In this document: positions 9,507 through 22,620 of the stretch, piece after piece
Numbering within the stretch: the first letter of the stretch is position 1
Layout of the letters: every line of letters begins with the position of its first letter
Source: Hydractinia symbiolongicarpus
Taxonomy: Eukaryota > Cnidaria > Hydrozoa > Anthoathecata > Hydractiniidae
Direction: 5' to 3'
Length of the DNA stretch: 64,000 nucleotides
Assembly: GCF_029227915.1 (NCBI RefSeq)
Contig: NC_079880.1
Coordinates: forward strand, 7,194,001 to 7,258,000
The notes under the pieces: model-generated
The model's input: the letters and a program-made list of their open reading frames with translations, nothing else
Database searches by the model: none
What the model was told of the DNA's origin: nothing
Translations under genes and position numbers: made by a program

Positions 9507-12500
9507 GAAACGATTTACTGTGGGACTTAATTGAACTAACTTTGTACTGTGACCTGATAAATGTGATAAATGAGACATTTGGATTCTAAGAAATAACATT
9601 CTTCTTAATTTGACGTGATTGCCGGAACTCAGCGATTACACTGGGCGCTGTGGTAGCGCTTCATTTGAAAAGTTAAATAAATAAGTCATTTTTACTGTGG
9701 GACCAATCTTAGCCGTTATTACGCGCTGAAGAATTAGCGACAGTTTCAAAAACTACATTTCATTGAATTTCTAACGGTGTCAATCCGCTTCAGTTACAAC
9801 GGTTGCGTCACATATTTGTACCAACAGGTATTTAGCGATATTTTTCTCATATTACTAGGTTGCATTGCTTTTAACAATGAAACTATTTACTGTGGGACTT
9901 AATTGAACTAACTTTGTACTGTGACCTGATAAATGTGATAAATGAGACATTTGGATTCCAAGAAATAACATTCTTCTTAATTTGACGTGATTGCCGGAAC
10001 TCAGCGATTACACTGGGCGCTGGAGTAGCGCTTCATTTAAAAATTTAGATAAATAAGTCAATTTTTACTGTGGGACCAATTATAGCCCTTAGCGCGCGCT
10101 GAAGAAATAGAAACAGCTTCAAATACTACATTTCATTGATTTTCTAACGGTGTCAGTCCGTTTGAGTTACAACGGTTGGGTCACATATTCGTACCAACAT
10201 GTATTTAGTGATTGTTACCCATGTTACTAAGTTGTATCGCTTTTAACAATGAAACGATTGACTGTGGGACTTAATTGATCTAACTTTGGACTGTGACCTA
10301 ATAAATGTGATAAATGAGACAATTGGACTCAAAGAAATAACATTCTTCTTAATTTGACGTGATTGCCGGAACTCAGCGATTACACTGGGCGCTGTGGTAG
10401 CGCTTCATTTAAAAAATTAGATAAACAAGTCATTTTTTACTGTGAGACCAATCCTAGCCGTTATCGTGCGCTGAAGAATTAGCGACAGTTTCAAAAAGTA
10501 CATTTCATTGACTTTCTAACGGTGTCAGTCCGTTTGAGTTACAACGGTTGGGTCACATATTCGTACCAACATGTATTTAGCGATATTTTTCTGATATTAC
10601 TAAGTTGCATCGCTTTTAACAATGAAACGATTTACTGTGAGACTTAATTGAACTAACTTTGGATTGTGACCTGATAAATGTGATAAATGAGACATTCGGA
10701 CTCCAAGAAATAACATTCTTCTTAATTTGACGTGATTGTCGAAACTGAGCGATTACACTGGGCGCTGTGGTAGCGCTTCATTTTAAAAGTTATATAAATA
10801 AGTCATTTTTACTGTGGGACCAATCCTAGCCGTTATCGCGCGCTGAAGAAATAGCGACAGTTTCAAAAACTACTTTTCATTGACTTTCTAACGGTGTCAA
10901 TCCGCTTCAGTTACAACAGTTGCGTCACATATTCGTACCAACATGTATTTAATGATTTTTACCGATATTACTAAATTGTATCGCTTTTAACAGTGAAAGG
11001 ATTGACTGTGGGACTTAATTGAACTGATTTTGGACTATGACATTAGAAATGTGATAACTGAGACAATTGGACTTCAAGAAATAACATTCTTCTTAATTTG
11101 ACATGATTGCCGGAACTCAGCGATTACACTGAGCGCTGGGGTAGCGCTTCATTTAAAAAATTAGATAAATAAGTCATTTTTTACTGTGAGACGAATCCTA
11201 GCCGTTATCGTGCGCTGAAGAATTAGCGACAGTTTCAAAAAGTACATTTCATTGACTTTCTAACGGTGTCAGTCCGTTTGAGTTACAACGGTTGGGTCAC
11301 ATATTCGTACCAACATGTATTTAGCGATATTTTTCTGATATTACTAAGTTGCATCGCTTTTAAGAATGAAACGATTTACTGTGGGACTTAATTGAACTAA
11401 CTTTGGATTGTGACCTGATAAATGTGATAAATGAGACATTTGGACTCCAAGAAATAACATTCTTCTTAATTTGACGTGATTGTCGAAACTGAGCGATTAC
11501 ACTGGGCGCTGTGGTAGCGCTACATTTGAAAAGTTAAATAAATAAGTCATTTTTACTGTGGGAGCAATCCTAGCCGTTATCGCGCGCTGAAGAAATAGCG
11601 ACAGTTTCAAAAACTACTTTTCATTGACTTTCTAACGGTGTCAATCCGCTTCAGTTACAACAGTTGCGTCACATATTCGTACCAACATGTATTTAATGAT
11701 TTTTACCGATATTACTAAGTTGTATCGCTTTTAACAGTGAAAGGATTGACTGTGGGACTTAATTGAACTGATTTTGGACTATGACCTTAGAAATGTGATA
11801 ACTGAGACAATTGGACTTCAAGAAATAACATTCTTCTTAATTTGACATGATTGCCGGAACTCAGCGATTACACTGAGCGCTGGGGTAGCACTTTATTTAA
11901 AAATGTAGATAAATAAGTCATTTTGTACTGGGGGACCAATCCTAGCCGTTATCGCGCGCTGAAGAATTAGCGACAGTTTCAAAAAGTGCCTTTCATTGAC
12001 TTTCTAACAGTGTCAGTTCGTTTGAGTTACAACGGTTGCGTCACATATTCGTACCAACATGTATTTAGCGATATTTATCTGTTATTACTAGGTTGCATCG
12101 CTTTTAACAGTGAAACGAATGAATGTGGGACTTAATTGAACTAACTTTGGACTGTGACCTGATGAATGTGATAAATAAGACAATTGGACTCTAAGAAGTA
12201 ACATTCATCTTAATTTGACATGATTGCCCGAACTCAGCGATTACACTGGGCGCTGGAGTAGCGCTTCATTTAAAAATTTAGATAAATAAGTCAATTTTCA
12301 CGGTGGGACCAATTATAGCCCTTAGCGCGCGCTGAAAAAATAGAGACAGTTTCAAATACTACATTTCATTGATTTTCTAACGGTGTCAGTCCGTTTGAGT
12401 TACAACGGTTGGGTCACATATTCGTACCAACATGTATTTAGTGATTGTTACCCATGTTACTAAGTTGTATCGCTTTTAACAGTAAAACGATTGACTGTGG

Positions 12501-13227
12501 GACTTAATTGATCTAACTTTGGACTGTGACCTGATAAATGTGATAAATGAGACAATTGGACTCCAAGAAATAACATTCTTCTTAATTTGACGTGATTGCC
12601 GGAACTCAGCGATTACACTGGGCGCTGTGGTAGCGCTTCATTTAAAAAATTAGATAAATAAGTCATTTTTTACTGTGAGACCAATCCTAGCCGTTATCGT
12701 GCGCTGAAGAATTAGCGACAGTTTCAAAAAGTACATTTCATTGACTTTCTAACGGTGTCAGTTCGTTTGAGTTACAACGGTTGGGTCACATATTCGTACC
12801 AACATGTATTTAGCGATATTTTTCTGATATTACTAAGTTGCATCGCTTTTAACAATGAAACGATTTACTGTGGGACTTAATTGAACTAACTTTGGATTGT
12901 GACCTGATAAATGTGATAAATGAGACATTTGGACTCCAAGAAATAACATTCTTCTTAATTTGACGTGATTGTCGAAACTGAGCGATTACACTGGGCGCTG
13001 TGGTAGCGCTTCATTTGAAAAGTTAAATAAATAAGTCATTTTTACTTTGGGACCAATCCTAGCCGTTATCGCGCGCTGAAGAAATAGCGACAGTTTCAAA
13101 AACTACTTTTCATTGACTTTCTAAATGTGTCAATCCGCTTCAGTTACAACAGTTGCGTCACATATTCGTACCAACATGTATTTAATGATTTTTACCGATA
13201 TTACTAAGTAGTATCGCTTTTAACAGT
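9507..13227 (+). repeat. 3721-bp decameric higher-order repeat, copy 1
   Basis: Starts at gaaacgatttactgtggg and ends after the rare variant attactaagtagtatcgc at 13201-13217. Marker variants recur downstream at +3721: tggagtagcgcttcattt at 10021 recurs at 13742, with ccaattatagccctt after it. The unit is ten monomers, which alternate between several subtypes (gatatttttctg, gattgttaccc and gatttttaccg classes). Confidence 0.8.
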
Positions 13228-16200
13228 GAAACGATTTACTGTGGGACTTAATTGAACTAACTTTGTACTGTGACCTGATAAATGTGATAAATGAGACATT
13301 TGGATTCCAAGAAATAACATTGTCCTTAATTTGACGTGATTGCCGGAACTCAGCGATTACACTGGGCGCTGTGGTAGCGCTTCATTTGAAAAGTTAAATA
13401 AATAAGTCATTTTTACTGTGGGACCAATCCTAGCCGTTATTACGCGCTGAAGAATTAGCGACAGTTTCAAAAACTACATTTCATTGACTTTCTAACGGTG
13501 TCAATCCGCTTCAGTTACAACGGTTGCGTCACATATTTGTACCAACAGGTATTTAGCGATATTTTTCTCATATTACTAGGTTGCATCGCTTTTACCAATG
13601 AAACTATTTACTGTGGGACTTAATTGAACTAACTTTGTACTGTGACCTGATAAATGTGATAAATGAGACATTTGGATTCCAAGAAATAACATTCTTCTTA
13701 ATTTGACGTGATTGCCGGAACTCAGCGATTACACTGGGCGCTGGAGTAGCGCTTCATTTAAAAATTTAGATAAATAAGTCAATTTTTACTGTGGGACCAA
13801 TTATAGCCCTTAGCGCGCGCTGAAGAAATAGAGACAGCTTCAAATACTACATTTCATTGATTTTCTAACGGTGTCAGTCCGTTTGAGTTACAACGGTTGG
13901 GTCACATATTCGTACCAACATGTATTTAGTGATTGTTACCCATGTTACTAAGTTGTATCGCTTTTAACAATGAAACGATTGACTGTGGGACTTAATTGAT
14001 CTAACCTTGGACTGTGACCTGATAAATGTGATAAATGAGACAATTGGACTCAAAGAAATAACATTCTTCTTAATTTGACGTGATTGCCGGAACTCAGCGA
14101 TTACACTGGGCGCTGTGGTAGCGCTTCATTTAAAAAATTAGATAAACAAGTCATTTTTTACTTTGAGACCAATCCTAGCTGTTATCGTGCGCTGAAGAAT
14201 TAGCGACAGTTTCAAAAAGTACATTTCATTGACTTTCTAACGGTGTCAGTCCGTTTGAGTTACAACGGTTGGGTCACATATTCGTACCAACATGTATTTA
14301 GCGATATTTTTCTGATATAACTAAGTTGCATCGCTTTTAACAATGAAACGATTTACTGTGAGACTTAATTGAACTAACTTTGGATTGTGACCTGATAAAT
14401 GTGATAAATGACACATTCGGACTCCAAGAAATAACATTCTTCTTAATTTGACGTGATTGTCGAAACTGAGCGATTACACTGGGCGCTGTGGTAGCGCTTC
14501 ATTTTAAAAGTTATATAAATAAGTCATTTTTACTGTGGGACCAATCCTAGCCGTTATCGCGCGCTGAAGAAATAGCGACAGTTTCAAAAACTACTTTTCA
14601 TTGACTTTCTAACGGTGTCAATCCGCTTCAGTTACAACAGTTGCGTCACATATTCGTACCAACATGTATTTAATGATTTTTACCGATATTACTAAATTGT
14701 ATCGCTTTTAACAGTGAAGGATTGACTGTGGGACTTAATTGAACTGATTTTGGACTTTGACATTAGAAATGTGATAACTGAGACAATTGGACTTCAAGAA
14801 ATAACATTCTTCTTAATTTGACATGATTGCCGGAACTCAGCGATTACACTGAGCGCTTGGGTAGCGCTTCATTTAAAAAATTAGATAAATAAGTCATTTT
14901 TTACTGTGAGACCAATCCTAGCCGTTATCGTGCGCTGAAGAATTAGCGACAGTTTCAAAAACTACTTTTCATTGACTTTCTAACGGTGTCAATCCGCTTC
15001 AGTTACAACAGTTGCGTCACATATTCGTACCAACATGTATTTAATGATTTTTACCGATATTACTAAATTGTATCGCTTTTAACAGTGAAAGGATTGACTG
15101 TGGGACTTAATTGAACTGATTTTGGACTATGACATTAGAAATGTGATAACTGAGACAATTGGACTTCAAGAAATAACATTCTTCTTAATTTGACATGATT
15201 GCTGGAACTCAGCGATTACACTGAGCGCTGGGGTAGCGCTTCATTTAAAAAATTAGATAAATAAGTCATTTTTTACTGTGAGACCAATCCTATCCGTTAT
15301 CGTGCGCTGAAGAATTAGCGACAGTTTCAAAAAGTACATTTCATTGACTTTCTAACGGTGTCAGTCCGTTTGAGTTACAACGGTTGGGTCACATATTCGT
15401 ACCAACATGTATTTAGCGATATTTTTCTGATATTACTAAGTTGCATCGCTTTTAAGAATGAAACGATTTACTGTGGGACTTAATTGAACTAACTTAGGAT
15501 TGTGACCTGATAAATGTGATAAATGAGACATTTGGACTCCAAGAAATAACATTCTTCTTAATTTGACGTGATTGTCGAAACTGAGCGATTACACTGGGCG
15601 CTGTGGTAGCGCTACATTTGAAAAGTTAAATAAATAAGTCATTTTTACTGTGGGACCAATCCTAGCCGTTATCGCGCGCTGAAGAAATAGCGACAGTTTC
15701 AAAAACTACTTTTCATTGACTTTCTAACGGTGTCAATCCGCTTCAGTTACAACAGTTGCGTCACATATTCGTACCAACATGTATTTAATAATTTTTACCG
15801 ATATTACTAAGTTGTATCGCTTTTAACAGTGAAAGGATTGACTGTGGGACTTAATTGAACTGATTTTGGACTATGACCTTAGAAATGTGATAACTGAGAC
15901 AATTGGACTTCAAGAAATAACATTCTTCTTAATTTGACATGATTGCCGGAACTCAGCGATTACACTGAGCGCTGGGGTAGCACTTTATTTAAAAATGTAG
16001 ATAAATAAGTCATTTTGTACTGGGGGACCAATCCTAGCCGTTATCGCGCGCTGAAGAATTAGCGACAGTTTCAAAAAGTGCATTTCATTGACTTTCTAAC
16101 GGTGTCAGTTCGTTTGAGTTACAACGGTTGCGTCACATATTCGTACCAACACGTATTTAGCGATATTTATCTGTTATTACTAGGTTGCATCGCTTTTAAC

Positions 16201-17319
16201 AGTGAAACGAATGAATGTGGGACTTAATTGAACTAACTTTGGACTGTGACCTGATGAATGTGATAAATAAGACAATTGGACTCTAAGAAGTAACATTCAT
16301 CTTAATTTGACATGATTGCCCGAACTCAGCGATTACACTGGGCGCTGGAGTAGCGCTTCATTTAAAAATTTAGATAAATAAGTCAATTTTCACTGTGGGA
16401 CCAATTATAGCCCTTAGCGCGCGCTGAAGAAATAGAGACAGTTTCAAATACTACATTTCATTGATTTTCTAACGGTGTCAGTCCGTTTGAGTTACAACGG
16501 TTGGGTCACATATTCGTACCAACATGTATTTAGTGATTGTTACCCATGTTACTAAGTTGTATCGCTTTTAACAGTAAAACGATTGACTGTGGGACTTAGT
16601 TGATCTAACTTTGGACTGTGACCTGATAAATGTGATAAATGAGACAATTGGACTCCAAGAAATAACATTCTTCTTAATTTGACGTGATTGCCGGAACTCA
16701 GCGATTACACTGGGCGCTGTGGTAGCGCTTCATTTAAAAAATTAGATAAATAAGTCATTTTTTACTGTGAGACCAATCCTAGCCGTTATCGTGCGCTGAA
16801 GAATTAGCGACAGTTTCAAAAAGTACATTTCATTGACTTTCTAACGGTGTCAGTCCGTTTGAGTTACAACAATTGGGTCACATATTCGTACCAACATGTA
16901 TTTAGCGATATTTTTCTGATATTACTAAGTTGCATCGCTTTTAACAATGAAACGATTTACTGTGGGACTTAATTGAACTAACTTTGGATTGTGACCTGAT
17001 AAATGTGATAAATGAGACATTTGGACTCCAAGAAATAATATTCTTCTTAATTTGACGTGATTGTCGAAACTGAGCGATTACACTGGGCGCTGTGGTAGCG
17101 CTTCATTTGAAAAGTTAAATAAATAAGTCATTTTTACTTTGGGACCAATCCTAGCCGTTATCGCGCGCTGAAGAAATAGCGACAGTTTCAAAAACTACTT
17201 TTCATTGACTTTCTAAATGTGTCAATCCGCTTCAGTTACAACAGTTGCGTCACATATTCGTACCAACATGTATTTAATGATTTTTACCGATATTACTAAG
17301 TAGTATCGCTTTTAACAGT
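13228..17319 (+). repeat. Higher-order repeat copy 2, expanded to 11 monomers (4092 bp)
   Basis: Matches copy 1 at +3721 in its first part and at +4092 in its second (tggagtagcg at 12254 recurs at 16346; the agtagtatcg end marker at 13208 recurs at 17300). The 371-bp difference is one extra monomer. The monomer at about 14580-14950 is followed by a near-identical one at about 14951-15321, with the join in the gcgacagtttcaaaaa block. This is the footprint of one unequal exchange after the decamer had duplicated. Confidence 0.8.
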
Positions 17320-18631
17320 GAAAGGATTGACTGTGGGACTTAATTGAACTGATTTTGGACTATGACCTTAGAAATGTGATAACTGAGACAATTGGACTTC
17401 AAGAAATAACATTCTTCTTAATTTGACATGATTGCCGGAACTCAGCGATTACACTGAGCGCTGGGGTAGCGCTTCATTTAAAAAATTAGATAAATAAGTC
17501 ATTTTTTACTGTGAGACCAATCCTAGCCGTTATCGTGCGCTGAAGAATTAGCGACAGTTTCAAAAAGTACATTTCATTGACTTTCTAACGGTGTCAGTCC
17601 GTTTGAGTTACAACGGTTCGGTCACATATTCGCACCAACATGTATTTAGCGATATTTTTCTGATATTACTAAGTTGCATCGCTTTTAACAATGAAACGAT
17701 TTACTGTGGGACTTAATTGAACTGATTTTGGACTATGACCTTATAAATGTGATAAGTGAGTCAATTGGACTCCAAGAAATAACATTCTTCTAAATTTGAC
17801 ATGATTGTCGGAACTCTGAGATTATACTGGGCGCTGTGGGAGCGCTTCATTTAAAAATTTAGATAAAAGAGTCATTTGTTACTGTGGGACTAATCCTAGC
17901 CGTTAGCGCGTGCTGAAGAAATAGAGGCAGTTTCAAATGCTACATTTCACTGACTTTCTATCGATGTCAGTCTGTTTGAGTTACAACGGTTGTGTCACAT
18001 ATTTGTACCAACATGTATTTAGCGATGTTTATCTGTTATTACTAGGTTGCATCGCTTTTAACAGTGAAAGGATTGAAAGTGGGACTTAATAGAACTAAAT
18101 TTGGACTGTAACCTGATAAATGTGATAAATGGGACAATTGGGCTCCAAGAAATAACATTCATCTTAACTTGACATGATTGCCGGAACTCAGCGATTACAC
18201 TGAGCGCTGTGGTAGCGCTTCATTTAAAAATTTAGATAAATAAGTCATTCTTTACCGTGGGACCAATCCTCGCCGTTATCGCGCGCTGAAGAAATAAAGA
18301 CAGTTTCAAAAACTACATTTCATTGACTCTCGATTGGTGTCAATGCGTTTGAGTTACAACGGTTGGGTCACATATTCGTACCAACATGTATTTAGCGATA
18401 TTTTTCGGATATTACTAGGTTGCATCGCTTTTAACAAAGAAACGATTTACTGTGGGACTTAATTGAACTAACTTTGGATTGTGACCTGATAAATGTGATA
18501 AATGAGACATTTGGACTCCAAGAAATAACATTCTTCTTAATTTGAATGATTGCCGGAACTCAGCGATTACACTGGGCGCTGTGGTAGCGCTTCATTTAAA
18601 AATTTAGATAAGTAAGTCATTTTTTACTGCA
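17320..18631 (+). repeat. Mosaic monomers, no clear higher-order period
   Basis: About 3.5 monomers that are more divergent than their neighbours, with variants such as ggactaatcctagccgttag, gattgaaagtgggac and tctcgattggtgtcaatg. They do not repeat as a block in the rest of arm F as far as I could follow. Confidence 0.6.
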
Positions 18632-20228
18632 AGACCAATCCTAGCCGTTATCGTGCGCTGAAAAATTAGCGACAGTTTCAAAAAGTACATTTCATTGACG
18701 TTCTAACGGTGTCAGTCCGTTTGAGTTACAACGGTTGCGTCACATTCTCGTACCAACATGTATTTAGCGATAATTTCCTCATATTACTAGGTTGCATCGC
18801 TTTCAACAGTGAAACGATTGACTGTAAGACTTAATTGAACTGATATTGGACTGTGACGTTATAAATGTTATAAGTGAGACAATTGGACTCCAAGAAATAA
18901 CATTCTTCTAAATTTGACATGATTGCCGGAACTCAGCGATTACACTGGGCGCTGTGGGAGTGCTTAATTTAAAAATTTGGATAAAAAAGTCATTTGTTAC
19001 TGTGGGACCAATCCTAGCCGTTAGAGCGCGCTGAAGAAATAGAGACAGTTTCAAATGCTAAATTTCACTGACTTTCTATCGATGTCAGTCCGTTTGAGTT
19101 ACAACGGTTGGGTCACATATTCGTACCAACATGTATTTAGCGATGTTTATCTGTTATTACTAGGTTGCATCGCTTTTAACAGTGAAACGATTGAAAGTGG
19201 GACTTAACAGAACTAAGTTTGGACTGTGACCTGATAAATGTGATAAATGAGACAATTGGACTCCAAAAAATAACATTCATCTTAATTTGACATGATAGCC
19301 GGAACTCAGCGATTACACTGAGTGTTGTGGTAGCGCTTTATTTAAAAATTTAGAAAAGTAAGTCATTTTTTACTGCGAGACCAATCCTAGCCGTTATCGT
19401 GCGCTGAAAAATTAGCGACAGTTTCAAAAAGTACATTTCATTGACGTTCTAACGGTGTCAGTCCGTTTGAGTTACAACGGTTGCGTCACATTCTCGTACC
19501 AACATGTATTTAGCGATAATTTCCTCATATTACTAGGTTGCATCGCTTTCAACAGTGAAACGATTGACTGTGGGACTTAATTGAACTGATTTTGGACTGT
19601 GACGTTATAAATGTTATAAGTGAGACAATTGGACTCCAAGAAATAACATTCTTCTAAATTTGACATGATTGCCGGAACTCAGCGATTACACTGGGCGCTG
19701 TGGGAGTGCTTAATTTAAAAATTTGGATAAAAAAGTCATTTGTTACTGTGGGACCAATCCTAGCCGTTAGAGCGCGCTGAAGAAATAGAGACAGTTTCAA
19801 ATGCTAAATTTCACTGACTTTCTATCGATGTCAGTCCGTTTGAGTTACAACGGTTGGGTCACATATTCGTACCAACATGTATTTAGCGATGTTTATCTGT
19901 TATTACTAGGTTGCATCGCTTTTAACAGTGAAACGATTGAAAGTGGGACTTAATAGAACTAAGTTTGGACTGTGACCTGATAAATGTGATAAATGAGACA
20001 ATTGGACTCCAAAAAATAACATTCATCTTAATTTGACATGATAGCCGGAACTCAGCGATTACACTGAGTGTTGTGGTAGCGCTTTATTTAAAAATTTAGA
20101 AAAGTAAGTCATTTTTTACTGCGAGACCAATCCTAGCCGTTATCGTGCGCTGAAAAATTAGCGACAGTTTCAAAAAGTACATTTCATTGACGTTCTAACG
20201 GTGTCAGTCCGTTTGAGTTACAACGGTT
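18632..20228 (+). repeat. 746-bp dimeric higher-order repeat, two copies plus a partial third
   Basis: The marker ttctaacggtgtcagtccg with a preceding gacg is found at 18701, 19447 and 20193, a constant spacing of 746 bp (two monomers). The copies share the rare variants gcgataatttcctcat, tgggagtgcttaattt and gagtgttgtggtagcg. The gcgataatttcctcat variant appears once more near 21005, four monomers after its second occurrence. Confidence 0.85.
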
Positions 20229-21956
20229 GGGTCACATATTCGTACCAACATGTATTTAGCGATATTTTTCGTATATTACTAGGTTGCATCGCTTTTAACA
20301 AAGAAACGATTTACTGTGGGACTTAATTGAACTAACTTTGGATTGTGACCTGATAAATGTGATAAATGAGACATTTGGACTCCAAGAAATAACATTCTTC
20401 TTAATTTGACGTGATTGCCGGAACTCAGCGATTACACTGGTCGCCATGGTAGCGCTTCATTTGAAAAGTTAAATAAATAAGTCATTTTTACTGTGGGACC
20501 AATCCTAGCCGTTATCACGCGCTAAAGAAATAGTGACAGTTTTAAAAACTACATTTCAATGACTTTCTAACGATGTCAATCCGCTTTAGTTACAACGGTT
20601 GCGTCACATATTCGTACCATCATGTATTTAGCGATATTTTTCTAGCATTACTAGGTTGCATCGCTTTTAACAATGAAACGATTGACTGTGGGACTTAATT
20701 GATCTAACTTTAGACGGTGACCTGATAAATGTGATAAATGAGACAAATGGACTCAAAGAATTAACATTCTTCTTATTTTGACGTGATTGCCGAAACTCAG
20801 CGACAACATTGGGCGCTGTGGTAGCGCTTCATTTAAAAATTTTGATAAATAAGTTATTTTTACTGTGGGACCAATCCTTGCCGTTATCGCACGCTGAAGA
20901 AATAGCGACAGTTTCAAAAACTACATTTTATTGACTTTCTAACGGTATCAATCCGCTTCAGTTACAACGGTTGCGTCACATTCTCGTACCAACATGTATT
21001 TAGCGATAATTTCCTCATATTACTAGGTTGCATCGCTTTTAACAGTGAAACGATTGACTGTGGGACTTAATTGAACTGATTTTGGACTGTGACGTTATAA
21101 ATGTTATAAGTGAGACAATTGGACTCCAAGAAATAACATTCTTCTAAATCTGACATGATTGCCGGAACTCAGCAATTACACTGGGCGCTGTGGTAGCGCT
21201 TCATTTAAAAATTTAGATAAAAAAGTCATTTGTTACTGTGGGACCAATCCTAGCCGTTAGAGCAAGCTGAAAAAATAGAGACAGTTTCAAATGCTAAATT
21301 TCACTGACTTTCTATCGATGTCAGTCCGTTTGAGTTACAACGGTTGGGTCACATAATCGTACCAACATGTATTTAGCGATGTTTATCTGTTATTACTAGG
21401 TTGCATCGCTTTTAACAGTGAAACGATAGACTGTGGGACTTAATTGAACTGATTTTGGACTGTGACGTTATAAATGTTATAAGTGAGACAATTGGACTCT
21501 AAGAAATAACATTCTTCTAAATTTGACATGATTGCCGGAACTCAACGATTACACTGGGCGCTGTGGGAGCGTTTCATTTAAAAATTTAGATAAATAAGTC
21601 AATTTTTACTGTGGGACCAATCCTAGCCCTTAGCGCGCGCTGAAGAAATAACGACAGTTTCAAAAACTACATTTCATTGATTTTCTAACGGTATCAGTCC
21701 GTTTCAACTACAACAGTTGCGTCACATTATCGTACCAACATGTATTTAGTGATTTTTACCGATATTACTAAGTTGTATCGCTTTTAACAGTAAAAGTATT
21801 GACTGTGGGACTTAATTGAACTGATTTTGGACTATGACCTTAGAAATGAGATAAGTGAGACAATTGAACTTCAAGAAATAACATTTTTCTTAATTTGACA
21901 TGATTGTCGGAACTCAGCGATTACACTGAGCGCTGGGGTAGCACGTTATTTAAAAA
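20229..21956 (+). repeat. Last monomers of arm F before the Helitron
   Basis: About 4.6 mixed-subtype monomers. The final one is interrupted after gcacgttatttaaaaa, and the sequence expected next (tgtagataaataagtc) resumes at 23370 on the far side of the Helitron. The array is therefore split, not ended, at this point. Confidence 0.8.
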
Positions 21957-21986
21957 CTAGCCGGGAAACCCGGCGTCGAAACGCCG
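21957..21986 (-). other. Helitron 3' terminus: two overlapping GC-rich hairpins plus CTAG
   Basis: Plus-strand 21961-21973 is a perfect dyad (CCGGG, 3-base loop, CCCGG). Bases 21971-21986 form a second perfect dyad (CGGCGT, loop CGAA, ACGCCG). They share three bases, so the two full stems exclude each other. In Helitrons the 3' hairpin marks the end of rolling-circle transfer; a second hairpin just inside is a possible variant of that signal (inference). Confidence 0.8.
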
Positions 21987-22279
21987 AGTTAAGCCACAAG
22001 TAAAGGTGTGATCCGGCATTGAACACTCTGTGGAGCGCTTAATAAGAGCCGTAAACTGTCCCACACGATCAGGTGGAGCGCTTTAGTACAGGTATACAGT
22101 ATGTCGTTAATCATTTGAAGCGCATACACCATTATAGTGTGCGACTGTAACATATTTTTCAAAAAATAACTTTCCCGCAACGATAACTGATATAAAAACA
22201 GAGTTTACAAAGTGTTGTTACTCCATCATAGCAAAAACAATCGGTCAATATTATTTTATTTTGTGGAAAAGTCTTTTTA

Positions 22280-22620
22280 AAAGTTAAAAAATTAATTGTG
22301 ACACTGGGCTGAGCGCTTAGTACAGTTAAACCGTGTTGCACAGCGTATAGGAATAATACCCTTTTGAAAAAAACTTTCTCGCAGACACAGGGCTGAGCGG
22401 TTAGTCCAGGCGTGATTCCCAAGAAAGTTTAAAAATTAATTGTCACAGTGGTGGGCTGACCTTAGTATATACAGGTAAACGGTGTTGCACATGCCCATAG
22501 GCGTAACAGCCTTTTACAAAAAACAGTCTGTTTTTAACACTGGGCTAACCGCTTAGTACAGTTAAACACAGTTGAACAGGCGCATAAGGCGTATTACCCT
22601 TTTCCAAAAATGTTCATTGC
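22280..22620. repeat. Degenerate short repeats inside the Helitron
   Basis: A motif of the form cactgggctgagcgcttag, followed by acagttaaaccgtgttgcac and a Cccttttnnaaaaa segment, recurs in imperfect copies starting near 22302, 22385, 22448 and 22539. An aagtttaaaaattaattgt block occurs at about 22281 and 22424. The spacing is irregular (about 65-90 bp). Internal minisatellite-like repeats are common in non-autonomous Helitrons; I see no function. Confidence 0.6.

Larger units (their letters stand above)
2061..21956 (+). repeat. 372-bp satellite DNA, arm F (about 53 monomers)
   Basis: The block gccggaactcagcgattac recurs at intervals of 372-373 bp (for example aactcag at 2181, 2554, 2926, 3298, 3670 and 4042). 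Between these anchors the whole monomer is recognisable, with substitutions and small indels. Landmarks in reading order are: ggttgcatcgcttttaac, tgtgggacttaattga, a tandem 9-mer gataaatgt/gataaatga, ccaagaaataacattctt, the gccggaactcag block, the dyad gcgctgtggtagcgc, a gataaataagtc block, ccaatcctagccgttat, a CpG-rich gcgcgctgaag, gacagtttcaaaaa, taacggtgtca, a gttacaacgg block and gtaccaacatgtatttagcg. Several subtypes alternate, and groups of monomers repeat together as listed separately. No gene is present: open frames of about 62-88 codons lie inside monomers and change frame between subtypes. Confidence 0.97.

Noticed and set aside
21989-22422. Minus-strand open frames of 63 and 87 codons inside the Helitron
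   Set aside because: Cys-rich but with no recognisable motif, overlapping the degenerate internal repeats; no Rep or helicase signature.
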